This document shows positions 1 through 5,011 of a DNA stretch of 5,039 bases, piece after piece (position 1 is the first letter of the stretch; every line of letters begins with the position of its first letter). A program made the translations under genes and the position numbers. The notes below the pieces were generated by a model. That model was not told where the DNA came from, did not search any database, and worked only from the letters and a program-made list of their open reading frames with translations. Source of the stretch: Puniceicoccales bacterium (GTDB lineage: Bacteria; Verrucomicrobiota; Verrucomicrobiia; Opitutales; JAIRLG01); contig JAITKE010000109.1 of NCBI GenBank assembly GCA_031278595.1, forward strand, positions 1 to 5,039, given 5' to 3'.

Positions 1-101
1 GTTTCCGGCGGTTGCTCGGGCCCGCCGGGCCGCCCCGGCCCGCCCGCCCGGCCGCCCCCGCCCGCCCGCGCCCGGCGCCCGCCCCCCCCCCCCCCCCCCC
101 C
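1..101. repeat. C-rich low-complexity tract ending in C20
   Basis: From about position 18 the plus strand is almost entirely C and G, with runs of three or more C repeated every few bases. It ends in an uninterrupted run of 20 C at 82-101. The minus strand therefore carries many closely spaced G runs, which is the pattern expected of a G-quadruplex-prone stretch. Open frames through this tract translate to proline, alanine and arginine repeats with no domain character, so I see no gene. A homopolymer of this length can be real and length-variable, or it can be an assembly or sequencing artefact; the sequence alone cannot tell which. Confidence 0.8.
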
Positions 102-102
102 A

Positions 103-212
103 TCTGGCCGGCTTTCGATTCCTGCGGAATCGGCGGCCCGCGCCGGAGGCGCGGGCCGCGCAGGGGGGCGAGAAAAAAGAATTTTTTCCGCCCTCCTGGA
201 AAGCCGGCCAGA
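103..212. repeat. Compound hairpin element, copy 1
   Basis: A perfect 14 bp inverted repeat closes this element: TCTGGCCGGCTTTC at 103-116 pairs with 199-212. Three hairpins lie inside. The first is GATTCC/GGAATC with loop TGC at 117-131. The second is a 12 bp GC-only stem at 133-159 with loop GGA. The third is an A/T hairpin, GAAAAAA/TTTTTTC with loop GAA, at about 171-188. The order (closing stem, small hairpin starting right after CTTT, a GGCCCGC-type hairpin, a third hairpin, closing stem) matches the elements at 626-725 and 760-858. It is non-coding and the function is unknown. It is not a standard terminator, because no T run directly follows the GC stem. Confidence 0.7.
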
Positions 213-217
213 AAAAA
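201..217 (+). repeat. Short direct repeat, copy a
   Basis: The 17 bases AAGCCGGCCAGAAAAAA recur exactly at 315-331. This copy overlaps the right arm of the compound hairpin element at 103-212, so the second copy may be a detached right end of a related element. A looser relative, GGCTGGCAGAAAG, occurs near 273. Confidence 0.6.
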
Positions 218-459
218 GCCAGCAAAAGAGCAGTTGTTCAGTGAAGAATAGTCATTCAACAGAAAACCCACCGGCTGGCAGAAAGCCCTCCGGCCAAGCG
301 ACCCGTGAAGAGCCAAGCCGGCCAGAAAAAAACCGAACGCCAACTCGAGCTCGCTTGGGGCTTCAGGACATCCCGTGGCACTCCCATTTCCCCAGCGTTC
401 CCACTTTTTCACGCTTGAAGCCTAAAGGGAAATCCCTTCCGTGCCCACCTCCGAGCCCT
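213..459. other. Non-coding stretch before the tRNA
   Basis: No credible gene was found on either strand; the open frames here lack any recognisable domain. The stretch contains the second copy of the short direct repeat at 315-331 and a small hairpin, AAGGG/CCCTT, near 425-438. I could not identify a convincing promoter for the tRNA in it: TTGAAG near 414 resembles a -35 box, but no good -10 box follows at the right distance. Confidence 0.5.
315..331 (+). repeat. Short direct repeat, copy b
   Basis: This is an exact second copy of the 17-base sequence at 201-217, including the run of A at its end. It is not part of an obvious hairpin here. It may be a remnant of a compound hairpin element whose other half has been lost. 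Confidence 0.55.
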
Positions 460-536
460 GGGGGATTAGCTCAGCTGGTTAGAGTGCTTGCATGACACGC
501 AAGAGGTCACTGGTTCGAGTCCAGTATCTCCCACCA
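460..536 (+). tRNA. tRNA-Val (anticodon GAC)
   Basis: The full cloverleaf can be drawn by hand. The acceptor stem is GGGGGAT (460-466) with ATCTCCC (526-532), including one G-T wobble. The D stem is GCTC (469-472) with GAGT (482-485), enclosing a loop with the invariant GG. The anticodon stem is CTTGC (487-491) with GCAAG (499-503), around the loop ATGACAC, which places GAC at 494-496. The variable loop is AGGTC. The T stem is ACTGG (509-513) with CCAGT (521-525), with loop TTCGAGT. The discriminator base is A533 and the CCA end (534-536) is encoded in the DNA. Anticodon GAC reads valine codons GUC and GUU. Four T follow directly, but no terminator hairpin does. I saw no duplicated 3' end that would mark a mobile-element attachment site. 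Confidence 0.95.
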
Positions 537-625
537 TTTTATGAGGTAGGCGCTGTAGGGCGTATTCCTAGACGCTTTTCAAGGTTAAGGGTGAAGTTAG
601 ATGGCGCATCCTGGGGTTATTTGCT

Positions 626-725
626 GGCCGCCTTTGAGCCCTTCGGGCTCGCCCGCGCAGCGGGCCGGCAGCCTGGGAAAATGAGGGCCGTAGGGCCTGC
701 ATTTTTCCAGGCTGCAAAGGCGGCC
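626..725. repeat. Compound hairpin element, copy 2
   Basis: An 11 bp perfect inverted repeat closes the element: GGCCGCCTTTG at 626-636 pairs with CAAAGGCGGCC at 715-725. Inside are AGCCC/GGGCT with loop TTC (637-649), GCCCGC/GCGGGC with loop GCA (651-665), and a long hairpin at 668-715. Apart from bases shared at the junctions, nearly the whole 100 bp can be paired. The layout matches the elements at 103-212 and 760-858. The pairing is seen directly in the sequence. Whether it acts as DNA (cruciform or transposition substrate) or as RNA (terminator, processing or stability signal) is unknown. Confidence 0.7.
668..715. other. Long near-perfect hairpin inside copy 2
   Basis: Bases 668-689 pair with 694-715 around a four-base loop, GTAG. 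I count 22 positions with one A/G mismatch (684 with 699) and two G-T wobbles. The lower stem GCAGCCTGG/CCAGGCTGC is perfect, and an A/T-rich middle (AAAATG with CATTTT) follows. The mixed stem is followed by CAAAGG, not a T run, so it is not a textbook Rho-independent terminator on the plus strand. Confidence 0.75.
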
Positions 726-759
726 GGGCCATCGGATATGGAGAAAGAGTAGTTTGTCT

Positions 760-858
760 TTTTGGGGCTGCCTTTGGCTTCCAAAGGAAGCGGCCCGCCG
801 GAGGCGGGCCACCGCCGAAGCCCCCTCCGGGGGCTTCGGCGCAAAGGCAGCCCCAAAA
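760..858. repeat. Compound hairpin element, copy 3
   Basis: A perfect 17 bp inverted repeat closes the element: TTTTGGGGCTGCCTTTG at 760-776 with its complement at 842-858. Inside are CCTTTGG/CCAAAGG with loop CTT (771-787, competing with the inner part of the closing stem), GGCCCGCC/GGCGGGCC with loop GGA (792-810), and a 13 bp stem at 813-841 with loop TCC. It ends seven bases from the lpxK stop, so lpxK transcripts would run straight into it. It could then slow RNA decay or pause polymerase. On the lpxK strand an A run, not a T run, follows the closing stem, so it is not a canonical terminator. Confidence 0.75.
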
Positions 859-865
859 CCCTATG

Positions 866-2098
866 CTAGGACTCCAAGGGCTCGCGCAGCGAGGGCAGGA
901 AGCGGAAGAGGACGTCCTCGAGGGCCTGGGCATTGGGCAGGATGGCGATTTCGATCCGGAGGTAGTGGAGGGGCGCGCAGAAGGGGAAGTCGCGGCGGAT
1001 GCGCACCGAGTCCTTCTCGGTGGTGAGGATGGCGTCGATGGCCTGCAGCTGGACGCAGCGGTCGAAGCGCTCCAGGTCGTCCTGGCCGAACGGGTGGTGG
1101 TCGGAAAAGCGCTGGTGATAGGCGATGTGGGCTCCTAATTCTCTTAAAAATTGCTCAAAGCTCTCCGGTCGGGCGATGCCGCTCAGGATGGCGATGCGCT
1201 TGCCCTCGACCCACTGGAGCAGTTCCCGCTGGCCGTCCGCGTGGCGGATGAAGAACTTCGGCCGGTGGCAGCACTCGAGCATCGGCGCCTGGGCATTATA
1301 GGCCCTCAGCCGTCGGTTCAGGGCCTCGTCGCAACGGCCGTCGGACTTGCTCAGGAGGAGGCAGGAGGCCCGCCGAAGCTGCTCCAGGGGCTCCCGCAAA
1401 ACTCCCCGCGGCAGGAGGTGCTGCTGCTCCAGGGCCTGGGTCTTGTCCCAGAGCGTGCAGTAGAGATGCCCCTTTAGCGGCAGGTACTGTAGGCCATCGT
1501 CCAGCAGGAGCACATCGGCGCCCAGGTGGCGGATGGCGTACTGGCCCGCCTTGACCCGGTTTCGGTCCACCAGGACACAGACGCCCGGAAGGTTTTGGGC
1601 CAGCATGCGGGGCTCGTCACCGGCCTCGGCGGCCGAGAGGAGGAGCTGTTTCCCGTCGCTGACGATTTTGGGCGCCCGGGGGGCCTGGTGGCTCAGCCAG
1701 TGCCAGGCGCGGGTCAAGAGGGATTCCTGTCGGCTCTTGTAGCCGCGGCTCAGGATGGCCACCCGTCGGCCGTGGGCCTGAAGGAATCGGGCGAGAACCT
1801 CCGTGACCGGGGTCTTGCCGGTGCCGCCCACCGTGAGATTGCCAACGACGATGACCGGGCAGCCCAGGGTGGTTGAGGAGAAGTAATGCCGCCGGTAGAG
1901 CCAGAGGCGGCAGCGCACGATCTGGCCGAAGAGCAGGGATAAGGGGTGGAGGGAGAGGGCCAGGAGGCGGGCCTTGCGGTCGTGCCGCCGGTCGTAGAGC
2001 ACGTCGGCGACGAAGAGCTCCAGACGGTCGAGGTGACGGGCCCAGCGCCTTCGTTTCCGTTGCAGGCTGTAGCGCAGGCGTCTCAGCAGTCGCCACAT
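866..2098 (-). CDS. lpxK: Tetraacyldisaccharide 4'-kinase (LpxK)
   Basis: LpxK transfers phosphate from ATP to the 4' position of the tetraacyldisaccharide 1-phosphate, making lipid IVA at the inner face of the cytoplasmic membrane. The 410-residue protein shows the family landmarks. These are VVGNLTVGGTGKTP with a P-loop at about 90-97, SRGYKS at 117-122, GDEP at 160-163 (this Asp corresponds to the catalytic Asp of the family), Walker B-like LLLDDGLQ at 197-204, LLPRGVLREP at 228-237, SGIARPESF at 306-314, SDHHPF at 332-337 and TTEKD at 359-363. A basic N-terminal extension of roughly 45 residues precedes the usual membrane-associated helix (about 45-70), and I associate this with Verrucomicrobiota. 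ATG at 2098 has no convincing ribosome binding site: the bases before it are the end of a miniature transposable element. A mini-ORF inside that element overlaps the start by 16 bases, so translational coupling is possible. A GTG or an internal start nearer residue 45 cannot be excluded. Confidence 0.95.
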   Translation of the reverse strand: MWRLLRRLRYSLQRKRRRWARHLDRLELFVADVLYDRRHDRKARLLALSLHPLSLLFGQIVRCRLWLYRRHYFSSTTLGCPVIVVGNLTVGGTGKTPVTEVLARFLQAHGRRVAILSRGYKSRQESLLTRAWHWLSHQAPRAPKIVSDGKQLLLSAAEAGDEPRMLAQNLPGVCVLVDRNRVKAGQYAIRHLGADVLLLDDGLQYLPLKGHLYCTLWDKTQALEQQHLLPRGVLREPLEQLRRASCLLLSKSDGRCDEALNRRLRAYNAQAPMLECCHRPKFFIRHADGQRELLQWVEGKRIAILSGIARPESFEQFLRELGAHIAYHQRFSDHHPFGQDDLERFDRCVQLQAIDAILTTEKDSVRIRRDFPFCAPLHYLRIEIAILPNAQALEDVLFRFLPSLREPLES

Positions 2099-2196
2099 GA
2101 CCTAGAGGGTGTCATCAAATCAAGTAGCCACTTCCTCATCTTATTCCACAATTCATCTGGTAGATGCTGTTTCCTATAGTTCCATTTTTCATCCAT
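2083..2196 (-). pseudogene. Mini-ORF: transposase N-terminal fragment overlapping lpxK start
   Basis: This 37-codon frame begins with ATG at 2194-2196, preceded at eight bases by GGAG (2205-2208), a good ribosome binding site. It reads MDEKWNYRK, then QHLPDELWNKM, then RKWLLDLMTP. The phrase L-P/S-D-E-L-W-x-K-M-x-x-x-L closely resembles the opening of IS5-type transposases (typically LTDEQW..I.PLLP or LSDELWEKI.PLLP). About 25 codons in, the frame runs into the element's terminal repeat, crosses it and stops with TGA at 2083-2085, inside lpxK. It cannot make an active transposase. It is either a dead remnant or, by accident, a short leader peptide whose translation delivers ribosomes to lpxK. 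The family assignment rests on motif memory only. Confidence 0.55.
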
Positions 2197-2243
2197 TCTT
2201 CCTTCTCCTCTTTGTTCTTTGTTAATCTTTTATTAACCCGCTA
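2104..2243 (-). mobile_element. Miniature IS-derived element, copy A (between glycosyltransferase and lpxK)
   Basis: The lpxK-side end, AGAGGGTGTCATCAAAT (2104-2120), matches the ends at 3529 and 4965. The body CCACTTCCTCATCTT..TTCC.CAATTCATCTG (2128-2159) is nearly identical to copy B. The far end has decayed: TTATTAACCCGCTA (2230-2243) lines up with TTATTTGACGACACCCTCTA of copy B after a six-base deletion, and it sits the same distance from the first end to within one base. The far end overlaps the glycosyltransferase stop codon (2233-2235), and the near end stops five bases before the lpxK start codon. A 6 bp hairpin, GTTAAT/ATTAAC (2221-2237), lies in the decayed end. Confidence 0.7.
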
Positions 2244-3438
2244 ACGCCAAAGGAGGATCGACCAGAATCTCATTGATCGGTATCATTCCCTTTTTGAAAG
2301 CTAACATATAAACCTTGCCGGGAGATTGCCACGCAACCACACGTTCAATAGTCGACACGCTGATATAGCTTAGCAGAGTGTAAACCACTCGTAGACTTTC
2401 CCTAACAACATTCAGGTCCAACACATGACGAAACTCCGGGTTGTTAATCAGACAAAAGAACCAATTGAAATGCAGGATAATAAACCGATCAATAAACCAA
2501 TAATCCCGACCCTGAGGCAGAAGTGTCTTCTCCTGTAATAAAGAGAGCAAAATGAGAGGGATTTCCAAAAAGAAACTCGGATTGCTAAGGAATTTCAACT
2601 CAGTGGAGAGCCCGTTTTCTTTCCGCCGGTAAAAGTAACAGGCATGAGGAAGAAGGAGGTGTTGCTGCGAAAGTGGCAGGTGAAGTTGAAATTGGCTCGC
2701 GAAAATCGCATCCTCCAGGTAAGAAATAGTTTCACTGAAAAACACGTTAGACAGGCGCAACGGAGCAAAGGGCAGAAAAGTATAACCCAAGCCGAAATTC
2801 ACGTTTTTATACGAATAGACATCGGCCAGCTCCGCCACAGGCCCATATTTGAAGGCGCACCCGGAATGCAGCGTATATCTCTTCTCATTCGCAAAAAACG
2901 GAATAAAGAAGCAGGCCACGCAGCTTAGATCTGCCGGGCAGGGGCATTGGGAAATTCCCCGGTCAGTGCGGAAGAAGTAGCGAGAGTCGAAAAAATCATC
3001 CGGATCGCCGAAGGTGATGAAGTCGGCGTCGATGTTTTCGAAAATGTAGCGCAGGCCGACGTTTCTCGCCGAGGAGACCCCGCCGTTTTTCTTGTATAAA
3101 TAGGTGATATTTTGCGGATAGCGCCGCTGCCACTTTTGAATGATGGCGGCGGTGTTGTCCGTGGATCCGTCGTCGATGCTGACGATGTGGATCGATTTTT
3201 GGAAATCCGCGCTCTGCCAGACGATGCTCCGAAAAAACTCGTCGATGTAGGGCCCTACATTATAGCTGGCGGAGCAGATCACGTAGCGATGACGCAGGCG
3301 CCGGTGATGGGGATAGAGAAAGCCAAAGCGCAGGAAGCAGAAATTCTGCCAGTGGAACTTCCAGCTTAAGAGCCTCTCGGCGCCGAACTGGCGCAGCCAC
3401 CAGCGCTTCAGCCGTTCCCACTGAAAAACCAGGTCCAT
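2233..3438 (-). CDS. Family 2 glycosyltransferase (GT-A fold)
   Basis: The 401-residue protein is a predicted inverting glycosyltransferase that would use a nucleotide-sugar donor. The GT2 domain starts at about residue 51 with YVICSASYNVGPYIDEFFRS. It then shows VSIDDGSTDNT (86-96, nucleotide-binding Asp), KKNGGVSSARNVGL (116-129) and the metal-binding DPDD (145-148). SYLEDAIF (239-246) is the probable catalytic-base ED pair, followed by YRRKENGLST (270-279). Residues 1-50 are rich in Trp, Arg and Phe and may lie at the membrane. The C-terminal part (about 290-390) is hydrophobic but matches no family I recognise. Being next to lpxK suggests a role in lipopolysaccharide or another surface glycan; acceptor and sugar are unknown. 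The start ATG has only a weak GGGA upstream. Sampled 60-base stretches are about 42-43% GC in the 3' half against 50-52% toward the 5' end, and lpxK and holA look clearly richer. The last codons and the stop lie in a decayed mobile-element end. Confidence 0.88.
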   Translation of the reverse strand: MDLVFQWERLKRWWLRQFGAERLLSWKFHWQNFCFLRFGFLYPHHRRLRHRYVICSASYNVGPYIDEFFRSIVWQSADFQKSIHIVSIDDGSTDNTAAIIQKWQRRYPQNITYLYKKNGGVSSARNVGLRYIFENIDADFITFGDPDDFFDSRYFFRTDRGISQCPCPADLSCVACFFIPFFANEKRYTLHSGCAFKYGPVAELADVYSYKNVNFGLGYTFLPFAPLRLSNVFFSETISYLEDAIFASQFQLHLPLSQQHLLLPHACYFYRRKENGLSTELKFLSNPSFFLEIPLILLSLLQEKTLLPQGRDYWFIDRFIILHFNWFFCLINNPEFRHVLDLNVVRESLRVVYTLLSYISVSTIERVVAWQSPGKVYMLAFKKGMIPINEILVDPPLALAG

Positions 3439-3528
3439 GTGATTGTCCCGTCTAGCCCATTACGCCGATACACGGCCGGATGAAAGGATCCTCGCGCTGA
3501 GGGCAAGGCCTATTCCCTTTTCTCGCCC

Positions 3529-3673
3529 AGAGGGTATCGTCAAAATCAAACAGCCACTTCCTCATCTTGTTCCCCAATTCATCTGATAGGTCCTATCTCC
3601 TATGGTTCCCTTCTCTATTCCCTTTTTCTTCTCTTTTTTCCTCTATCCACCTCTTATTTGACGACACCCTCTA
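3529..3673 (-). mobile_element. Miniature IS-derived element, copy B (between holA and glycosyltransferase)
   Basis: This is the best-preserved copy, about 145 bp. The left end AGAGGGTATCGTCAAAAT (3529-3546) and the right end ATTTGACGACACCCTCTA (3656-3673) form an 18-base terminal inverted repeat with about two differences. The interior has no room for a transposase, which makes this a miniature inverted-repeat element that would have to be mobilised in trans by a full relative. The right end contains the holA stop codon TAG (3671-3673). I could not find a clear target-site duplication: CTAG flanks the right end, but CCAG lies at the left. Terminal repeats beginning GAGGGTGTCG are, from memory, common in IS5-type elements. 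Confidence 0.78.
3539..3622 (-). pseudogene. Broken transposase N-terminal remnant in copy B
   Basis: Aligned with the mini-ORF at 2083-2196, this minus-strand frame reads GNREGNHRR, stop, DLSDELGNKMRKWLFDF. The position equivalent to the start ATG is GGG (3620-3622) and the fifth downstream Trp is Gly. A TAG (3593-3595) interrupts the frame. The conserved LSDEL.NKM core supports shared descent from the same transposase gene. It is a relic with no product. Confidence 0.45.
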
Positions 3674-4756
3674 GGAAGCCAGGGCCCGGCAGCGGCGGAA
3701 CAGTTTCTGCATCAGCTCCTCCGCGTGCTCGTGAAATCGGATCAATTGGAAAAAAGTCTCGATGAATTCCTGCTGGAAGGCCAAGAGCGCAGCGAGGGAG
3801 AAGGGGGCCAAATCCCGAGCCAGGCGGGAGAGGTACCAGAAATTGGCCTGGAAGACCTGGAAGCCGTTTTTTTCTTTCGGAGGAAAGAGGGATTGGTAAC
3901 GGGCGGCCATCGCCTCCCATTCCGTCTGGGAAAGGCGCTGGGAGTGCAGTGTCAGGGCACCCGTGTCGACGCCGTAGCGCAGGACCAGCAGCAGGCGATT
4001 GCGCTGCTGCAGGGCGGCGAGCAGGGGCCGGGCCTCGCGGGTGTGGATGAAGTAGCGCTCCAGGCTCCGCAGGGACTGAGTTAGATCGGCGGCGTAGAAG
4101 AGCTCCACCGTCTCGAAGAACTCGTCCGGCTGCAGCTCCGGCACCAGTTCCTGCACGAGCGAGGGGTTGATGCGCCCTCCGGGGCCGGCGTAAAGGGCCA
4201 ATTTTTCGACCTCCTGGGCCAGGGCCTGATGGGAAAGCCCCACCCGCTCGACCAGCAGCTCGGCCGCCCCATCCTCTAGCGCAACGCCTTCCCTTTGGGC
4301 CAACTCGCGCAGGCGGGGCAGGGCTTCGGCCGGGGTTTTGGCTTCGGGAAAGAACTCGGCCCGGCCGAGGGCGCAGAGTTGCTTGAATATCCTCGTCCGC
4401 CGGTCGACCGGGCAGGCGGAGCAGATGCAGAGCGGCTCATCCAGCGCTTTCCAGTTGGCGATGAATTCCTCCAGGGCCTGGCGCACGGCTTCGGAATGGC
4501 CGGTCGGTGAATCGGCCAGGAAATCGATCTGCTTCAGCCAGAAGACGCGTTGGGGGGCGAACAGGTCACGGCTGCGCAGGGCCTCCCGCAGCTCCTTTAA
4601 ACAGCGCTCGGCATCCGCCGCCGTCGGCCCCGAGGCCTGGAAAATTTCCAGCGACTGGCCCTCTCGGGTCAGCTCCTGGCTCAATTCCTCCGCCCGACGC
4701 CGGACCGCGTAGGCGTCCCCGCCGTAGAGGAAGTAAAAGCGCGGAGTTTCTCCCAT
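3671..4756 (-). CDS. holA: DNA polymerase III subunit delta (HolA)
   Basis: The delta subunit is the wrench of the clamp-loader complex: it binds the sliding clamp and opens it for loading at primer ends. The 361-residue product is slightly longer than the family's usual ~340. It opens with FYFLYGGDAYAVRRRAEEL (7-25), the typical start of domain I. It continues with VFWLKQIDFL (71-80), LCICSACPVDRRTRIFKQLC (109-128) and the domain II signature LLVERVGLSHQALAQEVEKL (168-187). The all-helical domain III follows, with FFETVELFYAAD (213-224) and LLAALQQRNRLLLVLR (245-260). No frameshift is visible. The ATG at 4756 has no strong ribosome binding site, but it precedes the domain directly and no better start is near. 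The stop TAG forms the edge of the miniature element at 3529-3673, so the last residues could have been altered by that insertion. It is first in the minus-strand gene string. Confidence 0.93.
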   Translation of the reverse strand: MGETPRFYFLYGGDAYAVRRRAEELSQELTREGQSLEIFQASGPTAADAERCLKELREALRSRDLFAPQRVFWLKQIDFLADSPTGHSEAVRQALEEFIANWKALDEPLCICSACPVDRRTRIFKQLCALGRAEFFPEAKTPAEALPRLRELAQREGVALEDGAAELLVERVGLSHQALAQEVEKLALYAGPGGRINPSLVQELVPELQPDEFFETVELFYAADLTQSLRSLERYFIHTREARPLLAALQQRNRLLLVLRYGVDTGALTLHSQRLSQTEWEAMAARYQSLFPPKEKNGFQVFQANFWYLSRLARDLAPFSLAALLAFQQEFIETFFQLIRFHEHAEELMQKLFRRCRALAS

Positions 4757-4801
4757 GGGCGGCGACTTTAAGTCCCGAAGTTCTATTTTAAAGCCCTATC
4801 T

Positions 4802-4938
4802 GAAGGGTCTCATCCAAAACAGGCAGCAAGCCTCTCATCTTGTTCTATAATTCACCTGATGAGTCAGGTCCCCTATGGGTTCTTTTTTTCATTCCCTCTT
4901 TCCTCCTCTCTTTTTTCCTCAGTCGTCACGTGGTCTAG
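4802..4938 (-). mobile_element. Miniature IS-derived element, copy C (upstream of holA)
   Basis: The stretch GAAGGGTCTCATCC (from 4802), followed by CCTCTCATCTTGTTC..TAATTCACCTGATG and CCCTATGGGTTC, aligns along its length with copies A and B, with more changes. The minus-strand reading gives HRGPDSSGEL, a stop, then NKMRGLLPVLDE. The GLLP here is closer to the usual transposase PLLP than in the other copies, while a one-base insertion and a stop break the frame. The far inverted repeat is short or lost, ending near CTAG at 4935-4938. It is the most decayed of the three, and its near end is about 45 bases upstream of the holA start. Confidence 0.6.
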
Positions 4939-4963
4939 AGCGTGCCGTCAAAAACAGGCAACC
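4937..4963 (-). repeat. Solitary element end 1
   Basis: AGAGCGTGCCGTCAAAAACAGG (from 4937) repeats the first ~25 bases of the miniature element, best matching copy C (CCAAAACAGGCAGC), and is then cut off. It has the same orientation as the full copies. It looks like a truncated copy left by a nested insertion or a recombination event. Confidence 0.5.
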
Positions 4964-4964
4964 T

Positions 4965-4984
4965 TAGAGGGTGTCGTCAAATTC
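4965..4984 (-). repeat. Solitary element end 2
   Basis: TAGAGGGTGTCGTCAAAT (4965-4982) is identical to the complement of the right end of copy B. After it the sequence departs from the miniature-element body, so only the terminal repeat is recognisable. It could be the end of a longer element, or a lone end joined to unrelated DNA. Confidence 0.6.
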
Positions 4985-5011
4985 AGTAAGGGTATTGGCT
5001 GGAGGGTCTTG

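Noticed and set aside
133..187. Rho-independent terminator (12 bp GC hairpin followed by T6).
   Set aside because: The T run lies more than 20 bases beyond the stem and forms its own A/T hairpin, so the geometry is wrong. The parts are better explained as arms of the compound element.
12..251. A plus-strand frame through the C-rich tract.
   Set aside because: The translation is proline, alanine and arginine low complexity with no domain, and it runs through the C20 tract and a hairpin element.
526..536. Mobile-element attachment site at the tRNA 3' end.
   Set aside because: No duplicate of the tRNA 3' end and no integrase gene are visible in the window.
492..752. A plus-strand frame starting inside the tRNA anticodon loop.
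   Set aside because: It overlaps a certain tRNA gene and a compound hairpin element, has no ribosome binding site and shows no recognisable domain.
103..858. CRISPR array or tandem tRNA-like genes, because of the repeated palindromes.
   Set aside because: The repeats are not identical, there are no regular spacers, and none of the cloverleaf-like elements contains tRNA-conserved bases such as a TTCGA loop or a CCA end.
3452..3565. A 37-codon minus-strand frame beginning MRKWLFDFDDTLW, which looks like the DxDxT motif of HAD phosphatases.
   Set aside because: The FDDTL part is simply the terminal repeat TTTGACGATACCCTC read in one frame. The aligned copies A and C do not keep it, and no further HAD motif follows before the stop.
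4757..4800. Promoter for holA (TAAAAT-like box on the minus strand near 4775).
   Set aside because: No -35 box lies at a normal spacing; the nearest candidate, TTGGAT, is about 21 bases away. Too weak to list.
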